28,781 nucleotides of DNA from DAIOSQ01 sp036752465 (lineage in GTDB: Bacteria > Pseudomonadota > Gammaproteobacteria > Legionellales > Legionellaceae): contig DAIOSQ010000006.1 of the NCBI GenBank assembly GCA_036752465.1, forward strand, positions 1 through 28,781, in the 5' to 3' direction. Position numbers and translations under genes: made by a program. A model generated the notes under the pieces. That model made no database searches, was not told the origin of the DNA, and saw nothing but the letters and a program-made list of their open reading frames with translations. Positions 1 to 8,593 of the stretch are shown one piece after another (within the stretch, counting starts at the first letter, position 1; each line of letters starts with the position of its first letter).

Positions 1-892
1 TGGTGGTATATTTGGCGCGCGGGCTTGCATCCGATGCTGCCATAAATCCGTCTTTAATGGCTCTGCCTGGGCCTGCCAGTGGACCCGTTAATGGCAGCAA
101 CAACGCAATGCGTTGAGGTGGGGTGATCAGCTGATTTTTGATGGCAGATAACGGCTGCGGTAAAATACTGTTGGCAGCGTGGGCCGGGTATTGTGTTTGC
201 CAACGTTTAATCTGTGCCAAGAGCTGTTCCGGATCATCGTGAGTTGATCTGGCAAGTTCAGCTAAATCAAACCATCCTTTCAGTATTGAGCCCGTTTGGG
301 CTTCTGCTGACAAAGCGGCCAGCTCTTCTTTAGGTAGTTTGGTGAGTGAATACCATAAGGCTCGCCTGTTATTGGATTTAGCGGTATCATCCGGCAGAAA
401 GCTGTCAAGTTTGATGCGTTCCGCAATTGACTCGACAATATTGCCCATTGTTTGGTACGCACTCGCCAGCATTTCATGATATTGTGCGCGATAATAGCTG
501 GGTAAATCGCCTATATGATGTACGGCTGATAAGTTGCGAATCGCCTGTTGCGGTTGGTCACGCATTAAGTCAATTTTGGCAAGCAAAATAGACTTTTCAT
601 CCGCTAAAATTTCCGTCATTGTGCCAATTTTTGACAGAATGGCAAGACCTTCGCGCCATTCTCCATCATAAATATAGCGCCCTGCCGCCATGATGAGCAA
701 GGCTTGTCGTTCATCTGCAGATTGATTTTTAGCCATGGCCAGATAAGCGTTTGCTGGCATGGTATAAGGGCTAGCCAAGGCTAATGCCCCATTAACCGGC
801 GTATGACGCGCTTGATTGATCACATGTGTGCATTGGCACAAGCAGGCGGCCAGCCAAGCAATCAAGAGTGGTTTTATAACACGTAACAACAT
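1..892 (-). CDS. lpoA: LpoA (YraM/LppC) outer-membrane lipoprotein, 5' part, truncated by window edge
   Basis: LpoA is an outer-membrane lipoprotein that activates the peptidoglycan synthase PBP1A from the periplasm. Reading the minus strand from ATG at 892 gives about 297 codons without a stop, running off the left edge. The product starts with a short signal peptide and a lipobox, LAAC, with the lipidated Cys near residue 17. A helical TPR-like segment follows. Near residue 265 comes RIALLLPLTGPLAGPGRAI followed by KDGFMAA, which is the hallmark start of the periplasmic-binding-protein-like domain of this family. It is divergent from rsmI with only 38 bases between starts, as in the E. coli yraL/yraM pair. 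Only the N-terminal part can be judged; nothing visible is broken. The symbol rests on motif, lipobox and neighbour together. Confidence 0.85.
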   Translation of the reverse strand, partial: MLLRVIKPLLIAWLAACLCQCTHVINQARHTPVNGALALASPYTMPANAYLAMAKNQSADERQALLIMAAGRYIYDGEWREGLAILSKIGTMTEILADEKSILLAKIDLMRDQPQQAIRNLSAVHHIGDLPSYYRAQYHEMLASAYQTMGNIVESIAERIKLDSFLPDDTAKSNNRRALWYSLTKLPKEELAALSAEAQTGSILKGWFDLAELARSTHDDPEQLLAQIKRWQTQYPAHAANSILPQPLSAIKNQLITPPQRIALLLPLTGPLAGPGRAIKDGFMAASDASPRAKYTT

Positions 893-930
893 GATAGGAA
901 TCCAGATAAAATCATGCAAGAGGATAAACC

Positions 931-1788
931 ATGATGGACGTCACTTCAAGAACGGTAGGTACTTTATACATCGTCGCAACCCCGATAGGGCACAGTGAAG
1001 ACATTAGCATACGCGCCATACATACGCTGAAGACAGTAGATACCATAATTGCTGAAGATACCAGGCACTCAGGCATGTTGTTAAAAAATCTGGGCATCCG
1101 CAAGCCCATGATATCTTTGTATGCACATAACGAGCATGATAAAAGCGATCAAATTATTGCCGCATTACAGCGCGGCAGCTCGTTTGCGCTAATCAGTGAT
1201 GCGGGCACACCATTGATCAGTGACCCAGGGTTTGTGCTGGTCAGACAAGCACGCGCGCAAAACATACCGGTTGTGCCCATCCCTGGAGCCTGCGCATTGA
1301 TAACTGCGCTATCCGCTGCCGGTGTTCCTTGCGATGTGTTTACATTTATTGGTTTTTTGCCTGCCAAAAGCCATGCCAGAAAACAATTGGTGCAAGCCTA
1401 TCTAGGGTTGTCACATACGCTGATATGTTATGAATCGACCCATCGTATCTTAGCTTGCCTGGATGACTTGCAAGCGTCACTTGGTGAGGCGCATGCTATC
1501 GTTCTAGCCAAGGAGCTGACCAAAAGCCACGAGCGATTTATTTACGGAAATTGTGCCACAGTAAAAAATTGGTTATTGGCGGATCTGCAGCATTGCAAAG
1601 GAGAATTCGTGATCATTATTCCTGCGAGAAAGCAAGTGCAAGCGGATGATAAAGACGATTTGCTGTTATCTGTGCTGCTCAAAGAGCTGCCGGTTAAGCA
1701 AGCAGTCAAAATTGCCAGCCAATTGAGCGCTACCGCTAAAAACGAATTGTATACCAAGGCATTAAGCATACAAGCGCAATCACTTTAG
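931..1788 (+). CDS. rsmI: 16S rRNA (cytidine-1402-2'-O)-methyltransferase RsmI
   Basis: RsmI 2'-O-methylates C1402 of 16S rRNA in the decoding centre, using SAM. The 285-residue product matches the family's usual length. It carries the tetrapyrrole-methylase-like motifs LYIVATPIG (residues 12-20), AEDTRHSGMLL (41-51), and ALISDAGTPLISDPGF. There are two adjacent ATGs at 931 and 934. The Shine-Dalgarno AAGAGGA at 918-924 fits either, with slightly better spacing for the second. The family usually has GN-L-x-DI after ATPIG; here it is GHSEDI, a mild divergence. The gene is divergent from lpoA and convergent with the NAD-synthetase-like gene. The 51 bases after its stop contain no convincing terminator. 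Confidence 0.95.
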   Translation: MMDVTSRTVGTLYIVATPIGHSEDISIRAIHTLKTVDTIIAEDTRHSGMLLKNLGIRKPMISLYAHNEHDKSDQIIAALQRGSSFALISDAGTPLISDPGFVLVRQARAQNIPVVPIPGACALITALSAAGVPCDVFTFIGFLPAKSHARKQLVQAYLGLSHTLICYESTHRILACLDDLQASLGEAHAIVLAKELTKSHERFIYGNCATVKNWLLADLQHCKGEFVIIIPARKQVQADDKDDLLLSVLLKELPVKQAVKIASQLSATAKNELYTKALSIQAQSL

Positions 1789-1839
1789 TGAGGCGATCCA
1801 TACACCGCGAGCTGTGAACCTGAACGATAGGGCGATTGC

Positions 1840-4617
1840 CTAGGGATGGTTTTCCGGGAAGTGCGCAGCCATCTGTGCTTGGATAACAGGCAAAGTCGCT
1901 GTGGTGACAAATTGGCGCAACGCTTGATTACAAATCACTTGAATATAGTGCTTAAGGTTGAATGGCACCCCGGCTTTGTCTGCAAGATATCTTAACTTCA
2001 TCTCAACACAGCCATTGGCGAAAAAATATGCGTGCAAAGGGGTGGCCAGGGATACATGAGGATCGAGATTTTTACCCAAAAAAGGATGATTACCGCCACC
2101 CGTGCGTTTAAATTGTGACGCCTGGTACAGCTTGCATACCTGCTCAATCCGCATGACCCGCTCTTCATCATGCTTAAACAGTGGTTGCTGTTGCTCATCG
2201 CATACGTCCTTGAGCAGTTGATAGGTTTGCCAAGGGGTACGCTTGTCTGCAATCATAACCGTAATGATCGTATCGAGCTGACCATACGGCATCAAATCAG
2301 CTTCATCGGTTTGGCTGTATGTGCCGTTTGCTGCCAATGGACGTAATTCGGCAGAAGGCGTCAACTGATTGACGTACCGCAGGCTAGGCATAGGCCCCAG
2401 TCCGCAAAGCTTGCCCTTTTCATAGCACACCAACATACGCCGCACATCACTTTTAAGGATCCCACCTAAGCTATTTTCATACCCTAAACTGGTGTCACCC
2501 GCCCAGGTTGAATAACCTGCGGCAGCCTCAGAAAGATTTGCCGTAAATAAAGGCAGACCATCGTAGAGTTCCGCCAACAACCATGGACATAACGTGCGTA
2601 AGCGTGGCTGTAAATTTTGCTTGGCCAAATCATCAGCTATTTGCCACCATGTCGGCGGGGCTTGGCGCAACAAGGTTAACAGATCGGGGGGAAACACATA
2701 TGCAGGCAAACCGCCTGCTGCCATCATCGCTACATGTGTGGCTTTATCGTACAGTTGCTTTTCCGAAAATAGCAGCATAATCTTCTGCAAGAGTTGCTCA
2801 GGATCATGGATCTGCGCCAGCTCTGCCGGCCAATCTTGCTGCTGACATTGGAGGGCTGCTAATATGGCCGGACTATACAAACGCGCACGAAAATCGTCTT
2901 GTTTGCCGGCATAAGCCACGATAAATGCTGCCAGCGCTGGTTGCAGGTCACACACCAGCAAGCGCCCGCCTATACCCTGCCCTGCACCAGCTGGGCAAGC
3001 TCCACCCTCGATCAAGGTTTTGGCGGCAAGGTAAGTCGCTTTGGAGCTATTGGCCGTAGGCATATAAACACACAGTAAAATCGTCCGCTTGATCAATTGT
3101 ATCGCCGCAACCGCACCCTCTCGTTGCAAGGTTGCTAGGATGTCATCTTTGGCCTGCAAATGGGCAAAATTGACACGCAACAGTTCCACGATCGCCGCCG
3201 CTTGCGCAGCCGCATAGCTCAAGCCTAGGCTTTGTGCGTGTATGGTCTGCTCTTGAATGAACAAGTCCACCGCGGCCACAATTTGTACCGCACCCAAGGC
3301 ACTGTCCGCACCGCCAGACAATGAAATGACGAAACACTGCTTGCGATGATGTCGCAACGAGTTAAGCAACCAGGCAGCAACCGCATAGCTAATTTCCGTG
3401 TACTCTCTAAGTTTGCTAGCCGGCGGTTGACGATCCAACATGGGAGGGCCACCCTGCTTGCTGGCGCACACTGCGTACCCAGCATTAAAGCCCCGAGCCA
3501 CCTCAGTCACCACCATGTCGGCCGCATGATCTGATGTGTGCGGAATCGAGATCACCATGGTCGTCATCGCACGCTCGGCCAAGGTATGTCGCCATCCCTG
3601 CTGCACGATGGCTTTGCCCTCTGGCGATCGGCCAATAATATAAGTATCTGCATCGCCGCCAATGGTACCATTGTCGTCACCGGCAACATTGGCATACACG
3701 TACCCGGCTATATTTGGATTCATCGCCAAGGCTGATTGACCCAGTAAGTGTTGGCGGATCCAGGTTTTAGGATAACTGACATCATGTTTGCTGCCACTGG
3801 GATTCAACACCAACAAACCAGGGTGTCGTTTGGCGATATGATGCAAATAACGTTGGGTGGCTTGCAGCTCGACATTCACCGTGCCATCAGCATTAACCCC
3901 AACCCAAGCCTCTGCACATTGCTCTTGGTAAATAGGCACGGCGTTACCGTGTTTGTCTTGTATGCGGATAACCGGCTTGCCGACCAAAATGGGCTGCGTT
4001 TGACCAGGGATAGACAGGGTACGTGTGGTGCCCATGCTCTGGCTATCATACGGAGTAAAATGCATGGCTTCAAATTCAGCCGCACCATCTGGTTGCTTGG
4101 TTTTCAAAGCAATGGCGATAATTTTACCACGCTGCAGCAACGCTTGACCCACAAAGGGTTTGGCGTATCCGATCATTAAGACTGGCAACCCTATAGAAAT
4201 CAGCATATGTGTGCCTGCTGCATATTGTGCAATATCAAGGGCGTGTTGCCAGATCATATCGCCTTCAGCTTGCGTGCTTAACCACGCAAAATCACCATCA
4301 CCAAAATAACCGGTCAAGCATAGCTCAGGCATTAACAGCACATCGACACCTGCATGCTCAGCCGCCTGAATCGCCTCTTTGATATTGGTTTTGTTTTTAG
4401 CATAATCAAACATAGTTTGATGTAAACTGGCCACAGCAACATGCAGCATAAAGCAACTATGCGCGCTCAACTGACGATTGGCTGGTAATTGTGCCACGGT
4501 AGCCGCACTAAACGCACGCGGACGTAACTGATTGTGCTGCTGATATTGCGCGATGTAATCGCGACACTTGTCTGCCGCCAACACTTGATAGGGCGTATTG
4601 AGTAAGTAGGCACGCAA
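1840..4617 (-). CDS. Glutamine-dependent NAD+ synthetase-like protein, catalytic module (C-terminal half of a probable fusion)
   Basis: This family makes NAD+ from nicotinate adenine dinucleotide and ATP, using ammonia released from glutamine by an N-terminal nitrilase-type domain. Visible catalytic residues, numbered from a possible TTG at 4617, are Glu98 in LLMPELCLTG, Lys172 in ALKTKQPD and Cys234 in QEQCAEAW. The ATP-pyrophosphatase P-loop SLSGGADSA spans about 432-440. Further C-terminal are NLSEAAAGY, GDTSLGYENSLGG and a late SAELRP...QTDEADLMPY block, as in the large form of NadE. The nitrilase domain really begins at Met57 (ATG at 4449). The 56 residues before it, and the open frame up to the assembly gap, look like the tail of the preceding module. 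I see no Shine-Dalgarno at either TTG 4617 or ATG 4449, which favours a fused polypeptide. At about 870 residues from Met57 it is longer than typical NadE. All key residues are present, so it is probably active. Confidence 0.8.
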   Translation of the reverse strand: MRAYLLNTPYQVLAADKCRDYIAQYQQHNQLRPRAFSAATVAQLPANRQLSAHSCFMLHVAVASLHQTMFDYAKNKTNIKEAIQAAEHAGVDVLLMPELCLTGYFGDGDFAWLSTQAEGDMIWQHALDIAQYAAGTHMLISIGLPVLMIGYAKPFVGQALLQRGKIIAIALKTKQPDGAAEFEAMHFTPYDSQSMGTTRTLSIPGQTQPILVGKPVIRIQDKHGNAVPIYQEQCAEAWVGVNADGTVNVELQATQRYLHHIAKRHPGLLVLNPSGSKHDVSYPKTWIRQHLLGQSALAMNPNIAGYVYANVAGDDNGTIGGDADTYIIGRSPEGKAIVQQGWRHTLAERAMTTMVISIPHTSDHAADMVVTEVARGFNAGYAVCASKQGGPPMLDRQPPASKLREYTEISYAVAAWLLNSLRHHRKQCFVISLSGGADSALGAVQIVAAVDLFIQEQTIHAQSLGLSYAAAQAAAIVELLRVNFAHLQAKDDILATLQREGAVAAIQLIKRTILLCVYMPTANSSKATYLAAKTLIEGGACPAGAGQGIGGRLLVCDLQPALAAFIVAYAGKQDDFRARLYSPAILAALQCQQQDWPAELAQIHDPEQLLQKIMLLFSEKQLYDKATHVAMMAAGGLPAYVFPPDLLTLLRQAPPTWWQIADDLAKQNLQPRLRTLCPWLLAELYDGLPLFTANLSEAAAGYSTWAGDTSLGYENSLGGILKSDVRRMLVCYEKGKLCGLGPMPSLRYVNQLTPSAELRPLAANGTYSQTDEADLMPYGQLDTIITVMIADKRTPWQTYQLLKDVCDEQQQPLFKHDEERVMRIEQVCKLYQASQFKRTGGGNHPFLGKNLDPHVSLATPLHAYFFANGCVEMKLRYLADKAGVPFNLKHYIQVICNQALRQFVTTATLPVIQAQMAAHFPENHP

Positions 4618-4637
4618 TGCTGGGTCACTATTGGCGA

Positions 4638-4647
4638 NNNNNNNNNN
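4638..4647. other. Assembly gap (10 N) inside the NAD-synthetase-like locus
   Basis: Ten N bases separate the two NAD-synthetase-like modules. Counted as exactly 10 bases, the upstream frame continues into a low-quality translation. In the downstream module's frame, the sequence straight after the gap reads ANSDPALRAYLLNTPYQV. This resembles the matching C-terminal segment of the other module, CNQALRQFVTTATLPV. The two frames join if the true gap length leaves remainder 2 when divided by 3. Paralogue spacing suggests a real length near 14 bases. Confidence 0.9.
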
Positions 4648-6629
4648 ATCATCACCGTGTGCGGCGCATGCATGCCTAGGAACTCAAGCTTTAACTCAAC
4701 CCGGCCATTCTGAAAATATTGATTGTCTCGGGTATTTCTGACCGCACGATACCTGTCCAAATTGTTTGCATAAATACCCAGTTGAGGTGCTATGGCGAGC
4801 GCAACACGGCTAGGTTGGCTGATAGACCAAAGCCGGCAAGCCTCATCCATCGCCTGTAGCAACTGTAGGTTATCATGCTGCCAGCGATGCAATTCCTGCG
4901 TTTGCAAATAGACATAAGTCGCTAATGGTGATTTTCTTTGCCCAATCAGCAAAGCAATGATCCGTTCCGCATTGCTTTCAACGTACGGGATAGATGGCGC
5001 GCTGGCCAGCACAGCTTGCAATGCCTGGCGAATATGCGCGCTTGCTCCGCCTGTCAGATAGCTAAGACAGTGCAAGATTTGTGTGTTAAACAGTGGCAAA
5101 GTTACAGAGATAGGCCCTTCTTGACCGACGCCACCAGCCTGCAGACGACCACAAGCCACATCAGTTGCGCTGGCATTGGCAAGCACAATTTTATGTTCCA
5201 TATTGGCGAATATACCAGCTAGCGTAACTCGCGCGCGCGCGGTTGCCGCCTGCCGGGTATCCGCGCGGTACCACAGATAATTAAAGCGCAGCAGATCTTG
5301 TGCCTGCGGTAAGCTGTGCGCAAGCGCGGTAAAATAAGTATCCAAAATCGTATCTACTGCAGCTACGCGCCACACACCACCACACGCATCGACTAAGGCC
5401 TGCAGTGCTTTATCTATTGGCTCTGCCGTTTGATCTGAATTGGGCAGACAGACGCAAGTCAAAAGCTTATGCTTGAGCAAACGGATTGCAGCTGTCTCCC
5501 CCTCTGCAGCGAGGCAATCCAGCACCTCTGCTTGGCAACGCAACTGGGCAAAATAATTGGGAGCGAAAAACGCATGAATACCACCAGACGCCTCTATCGC
5601 CCAATCAATTGCCAACGTGGCTATCATCAGGCTATAAGCAGAGCGCAAACCGTCCGACATGCTAATTACAAAGCCTTGTTGCTTAGATTTGAGCAAATAA
5701 TCTCGCAGCCATAAAGCCGATCCTTTGATGAGATCGTGTTCACGGGCAAACAGCTCATCCGCAACTATTCCGTTCCAATCGTCTGCGGCGATCATGTGCG
5801 TGCGTGTGGGCGCAAAAACATAGCGCAAGGCTGGCGGCGTCCGATACATCAGCACACCATTTTGGTACACACACACTTCACCCGAGCCGCTTGTATCACC
5901 CGCATCCGATCCCAGCGGTTGTCCGGTTAACAGCATCCGCTGAGCGCTCAAAGTAGCGATATCGGCATCGCGCAAAGCCGACGATCCATAAACAAATATC
6001 TTATCTACCTCTGGGTGCGCGGCCATGAAGCATTTAGCCTGAGTTGCGTTCGAAGCAATTGCGCAACCATGCACCGCAAAACTTCCCGCCACTACCGAGA
6101 CCGCCACTTCCCCTGGCAGCGCTGGTAAATTGACGTTAACATAGGTATCCATAGGCCATTTAGCAAAATAGCGATCATCATATGGGCCACCGTCTTCGTA
6201 CTCAAAATGCGATTCCAGATGAATCTTGACTATGTTGGCGTGGCGTATAATTGCCGTGGCATAAAATGGCCGATTGTTATGGCGATTGGTGACATCTTCA
6301 TAGAAGGGATGATCGACGCTCATGCCACCTACACGGTGATACCATGGAAAAGATATTAAAGTGGTTAAGTAGCTATCTGGCGACGAACCTGTTTGGGCCA
6401 GATCTACCAAAATACTCAGCAGCTCTAACTCCGCTGCAGGGCTATTGATAAAGCTATTATAGGCTTGTGCGTGCGGCCCAGTGAGTGGACAAGCAGACAA
6501 CACATGCAGCCTGGCAGAGCTGTGTTTGGCGAGTTCTTCTGCATCCCGCATGGCACGCAGAATACGCTCGCGGTTAACGGCATAGTCAAACACAGTGGCA
6601 TTAATCGCTGAGTAAATCACACGAAACAT
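4648..6629 (-). CDS. NAD+ synthetase-like pseudoenzyme module (tandem paralogue, probably fused to the next module)
   Basis: This is a paralogue of the catalytic module that follows it. Its N-terminus (INATVFDYAVNRERILRAM) aligns with the start of the next nitrilase domain (LHQTMFDYAKNKTNIKEAI). Its C-terminal NGRVELKLEFL aligns with NGCVEMKLRYL. The catalytic residues have decayed. The nitrilase Glu in MPELCLTG is Ala46 (LSACPLTG), the Lys in LKTK is Glu139 (LESH), and the synthetase P-loop SGGADS is SDGLRS (residues 325-330). A Cys (189) may be retained. It therefore cannot be expected to catalyse either half reaction, and may have a structural or regulatory role for its partner. The ATG at 6629 has only a weak upstream purine stretch. 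The gene lies 67 bases after the SDR gene on the same strand. Its end is hidden by the 10-N gap; the sequence beyond is best read in the frame of the next module. Confidence 0.75.
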
Positions 6630-6696
6630 CTTGGTCTCATTCTATTGCTCCACGACCCGCTGGCATCGCGCCAATAGGTTATTGCAGTATTTGCTG

Positions 6697-7449
6697 TTAG
6701 CCAAGTGAACGACCACCATCTACCGTTAAAACCTGTCCGGTGACAAACGTATTTTGATAAAAACTGTACACAGCCTGCGCGATGTGGCGCGGATCACTTG
6801 CTGCGTGTAGCGGGGTTTTATCGATCAGTCGTTGTTTCATGTCATCCGCCAGACTATTTTCGCCCTCAGGCCACAACATCGCCCCAGGGGCTACCGCATT
6901 AACGCGCACCTTAGGTGCAAACTCTTTCGCCAATACCTTTGTTTGCATCAACAACGCTGCTTTAGATTGACAATACACACCATACCCGCGCATGGGACTT
7001 ACTGCGTGCAGATCCGTAATATTGACTATACAGCCACCCGTTTGTGACAAGCAAGGATAGGCTAGCTGACTGAGAATGAGTGGCGCTTTGACGTTCACTG
7101 CGAACAAATCATCCCATGCCTGTTCATCAAAAGTGCATGCGGACGTTCGTATAAAGACTGCAGCATTGTTCACCAACAAATCAAGACGACCACCAAAGCG
7201 ATAGGCATTGTCGATCAACGAAGGTAACAAATCTCTCGCGAGCAGATCCGCTTGCACCACCATTGCGCTATCTTTTCTGGTATGATTGAAACCATCAGCT
7301 AAGTTATGCGCTGCTTGCTCGCTCTGATGGTAATGAAGAACCACCCGAAAACCATGTTGTTGCAAATAAGTGGCGATGCAAGCGCCAATGCGTCTGGCGG
7401 CGCCGGTAATAAGTGCCACAGGCATGTCTTGTGTGCTGGATAAAATCAC
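6697..7449 (-). CDS. Pteridine reductase / FolM-like short-chain dehydrogenase
   Basis: This is an NADPH-dependent short-chain dehydrogenase of the PTR1/FolM type, which reduces dihydropterins such as dihydromonapterin or dihydrofolate to the tetrahydro form. Numbered from ATG 7425, it shows TGAARRIG at 7-14 (the TGxxxRxG cofactor motif of pteridine reductases), NNAA at 86-89, and Asp138 in NITD where ordinary SDRs have Ser. The YCQSK motif supplies Tyr151 and Lys155, and FVTGQVLTVDGG lies near the end. Asp-Tyr-Lys is the triad of PTR1 and FolM. I chose GTG 7449 because TAGGAA lies 7-9 bases upstream; ATG 7425 is the alternative and has no good ribosome site. Longer reading frames overlap midA. 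Its start is only 31 bases from the divergent midA. A PTPS-like gene two genes away supports a pterin role. The exact substrate is inferred. Confidence 0.85.
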   Translation of the reverse strand: MILSSTQDMPVALITGAARRIGACIATYLQQHGFRVVLHYHQSEQAAHNLADGFNHTRKDSAMVVQADLLARDLLPSLIDNAYRFGGRLDLLVNNAAVFIRTSACTFDEQAWDDLFAVNVKAPLILSQLAYPCLSQTGGCIVNITDLHAVSPMRGYGVYCQSKAALLMQTKVLAKEFAPKVRVNAVAPGAMLWPEGENSLADDMKQRLIDKTPLHAASDPRHIAQAVYSFYQNTFVTGQVLTVDGGRSLG

Positions 7450-7480
7450 GATAAATTTCCTAGGATTTGTTGACCGTATT

Positions 7481-8593
7481 ATGAACGCAAAAGAACTGAT
7501 TTGTGAACACATTCGCAACCAAGGTAACCTGCTGTTTGTTGAGTTCATGCAACAGGCGTTATATACCCCTAATTATGGTTATTATAGCTCGGCCCGGCAA
7601 AAGTTTGGCGTTGATGGTGATTTTGTCACCGCACCTGAATTGACACCTTTGTTTGGTCAAACCATTGCACAACAGTGTGCCGAATGGATGTCGCAGATAC
7701 AACAGCCACATATATTTGAGTTTGGCGCCGGCAGCGGTGCTTTGTGCGTAACTATGTTGACTGAGTTAGCACACCGACAGCAACTACCCGAAGCGTACCA
7801 TATTCTCGAGGTCAGTGGCCATTTGCGACAACAACAACTTGCTCATATCGAGCAACATATTCCGCAATGGCGCGATCGTATCATCTGGCATGAAAGCTGG
7901 CCAGACCAACCCTTTCAAGGTATCGTCATTGCCAATGAAGTCTTAGATGCTATGCCAGTGCATCGATTTCTTTGCACCGAGCAGACTATTTTAGAAAGCT
8001 ACATCACACTAAATGAGCGCGGTGAGCTGCAAGAAATATTTGATGATTGCCATAATCCAGGATTATTGTCGGCAGTGCGCAATGTACTGCCGCAAACCAC
8101 TGTAGCTTATCAGTCTGAAGTCAATATGCTGCTAGATGATTGGTTGTTGCAATGCGCGCAGATGCTACACAAAGGAGTCATGCTGATCATTGATTATGGG
8201 TTTCCGGCGCACGAATATTATCATCCAGATAGGCACATGGGCACACTGATGTGTCATCATCGCCATCAAACACATCCTAACCCGTTAATTCATGTAGGAG
8301 AGCAAGATATTACCGCGCACGTCAATTTCACCCAAGTCGCCACAGCGGCTGACAAGGCTGGTTTTCAGATAGCTGGATACACCAATCAGGCCTCTTTTTT
8401 GCTCGCCAGTGGTTTATTAAGCATACTGGCGGCGCACCAACAAACCCACCCAGACCATGGGCCGCAACATGCCATCAAACAATTATTGCAACCGCAAGAA
8501 ATGGGAGAATTATTCAAAGTCATGGCACTCACCAAAGCCATGGATTTGCCACTCAGTGGCTTTCAATTATCTGATAAAAGAGCGAGTTTATAA
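7481..8593 (+). CDS. MidA/NDUFAF7-family SAM-dependent methyltransferase (DUF185)
   Basis: This is a class I SAM methyltransferase of the DUF185 family. The mitochondrial member, NDUFAF7/MidA, dimethylates an arginine of a complex I subunit; the bacterial substrate is not established. The family signature GVDGDFVTAPELTPLFGQ is present near residue 45. The SAM-binding loop FEFGAGSGALCV follows, and later come IVIANEVLDAMPVHRF and MLIIDYGFPAHEYYHP. The 370-residue product starting at ATG 7481 begins MNAKELICEHI, as expected for the family. AGGA lies about 15 bases upstream, rather far. The stop overlaps the start of the PTPS-like gene as TAATG, so the two are translationally coupled. The family assignment is firm; function here is inferred only from relatives. 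Confidence 0.9.
   Translation: MNAKELICEHIRNQGNLLFVEFMQQALYTPNYGYYSSARQKFGVDGDFVTAPELTPLFGQTIAQQCAEWMSQIQQPHIFEFGAGSGALCVTMLTELAHRQQLPEAYHILEVSGHLRQQQLAHIEQHIPQWRDRIIWHESWPDQPFQGIVIANEVLDAMPVHRFLCTEQTILESYITLNERGELQEIFDDCHNPGLLSAVRNVLPQTTVAYQSEVNMLLDDWLLQCAQMLHKGVMLIIDYGFPAHEYYHPDRHMGTLMCHHRHQTHPNPLIHVGEQDITAHVNFTQVATAADKAGFQIAGYTNQASFLLASGLLSILAAHQQTHPDHGPQHAIKQLLQPQEMGELFKVMALTKAMDLPLSGFQLSDKRASL

Noticed and set aside
1789..1839. AGGCGAT / ATTGCCT pair as a terminator between rsmI and the NadE-like gene
   Set aside because: The stem is short and imperfect, and no T-run follows on either strand.
3748..4179. 143-residue plus-strand open frame inside the NAD-synthetase-like gene
   Set aside because: It is a shadow of the conserved nitrilase domain on the opposite strand.
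4467..4637. Continuation of the upstream NadE-like module in its nominal frame after the gap
   Set aside because: It depends on the gap being exactly 10 bases. The translation is unlike the paralogue, whereas the other frame aligns with the paralogue's C-terminus.
4628..4650. Zero-length closure of the first N run, which would put an early TAG after VMIRQ
   Set aside because: It would leave the paralogue-like tail and the linker unexplained and untranslated from any good start. It remains possible until reads close the gap.
7370..7480. N-terminal extension of midA into the SDR gene
   Set aside because: The extension overlaps conserved SDR coding sequence, and the family's start aligns with ATG 7481.
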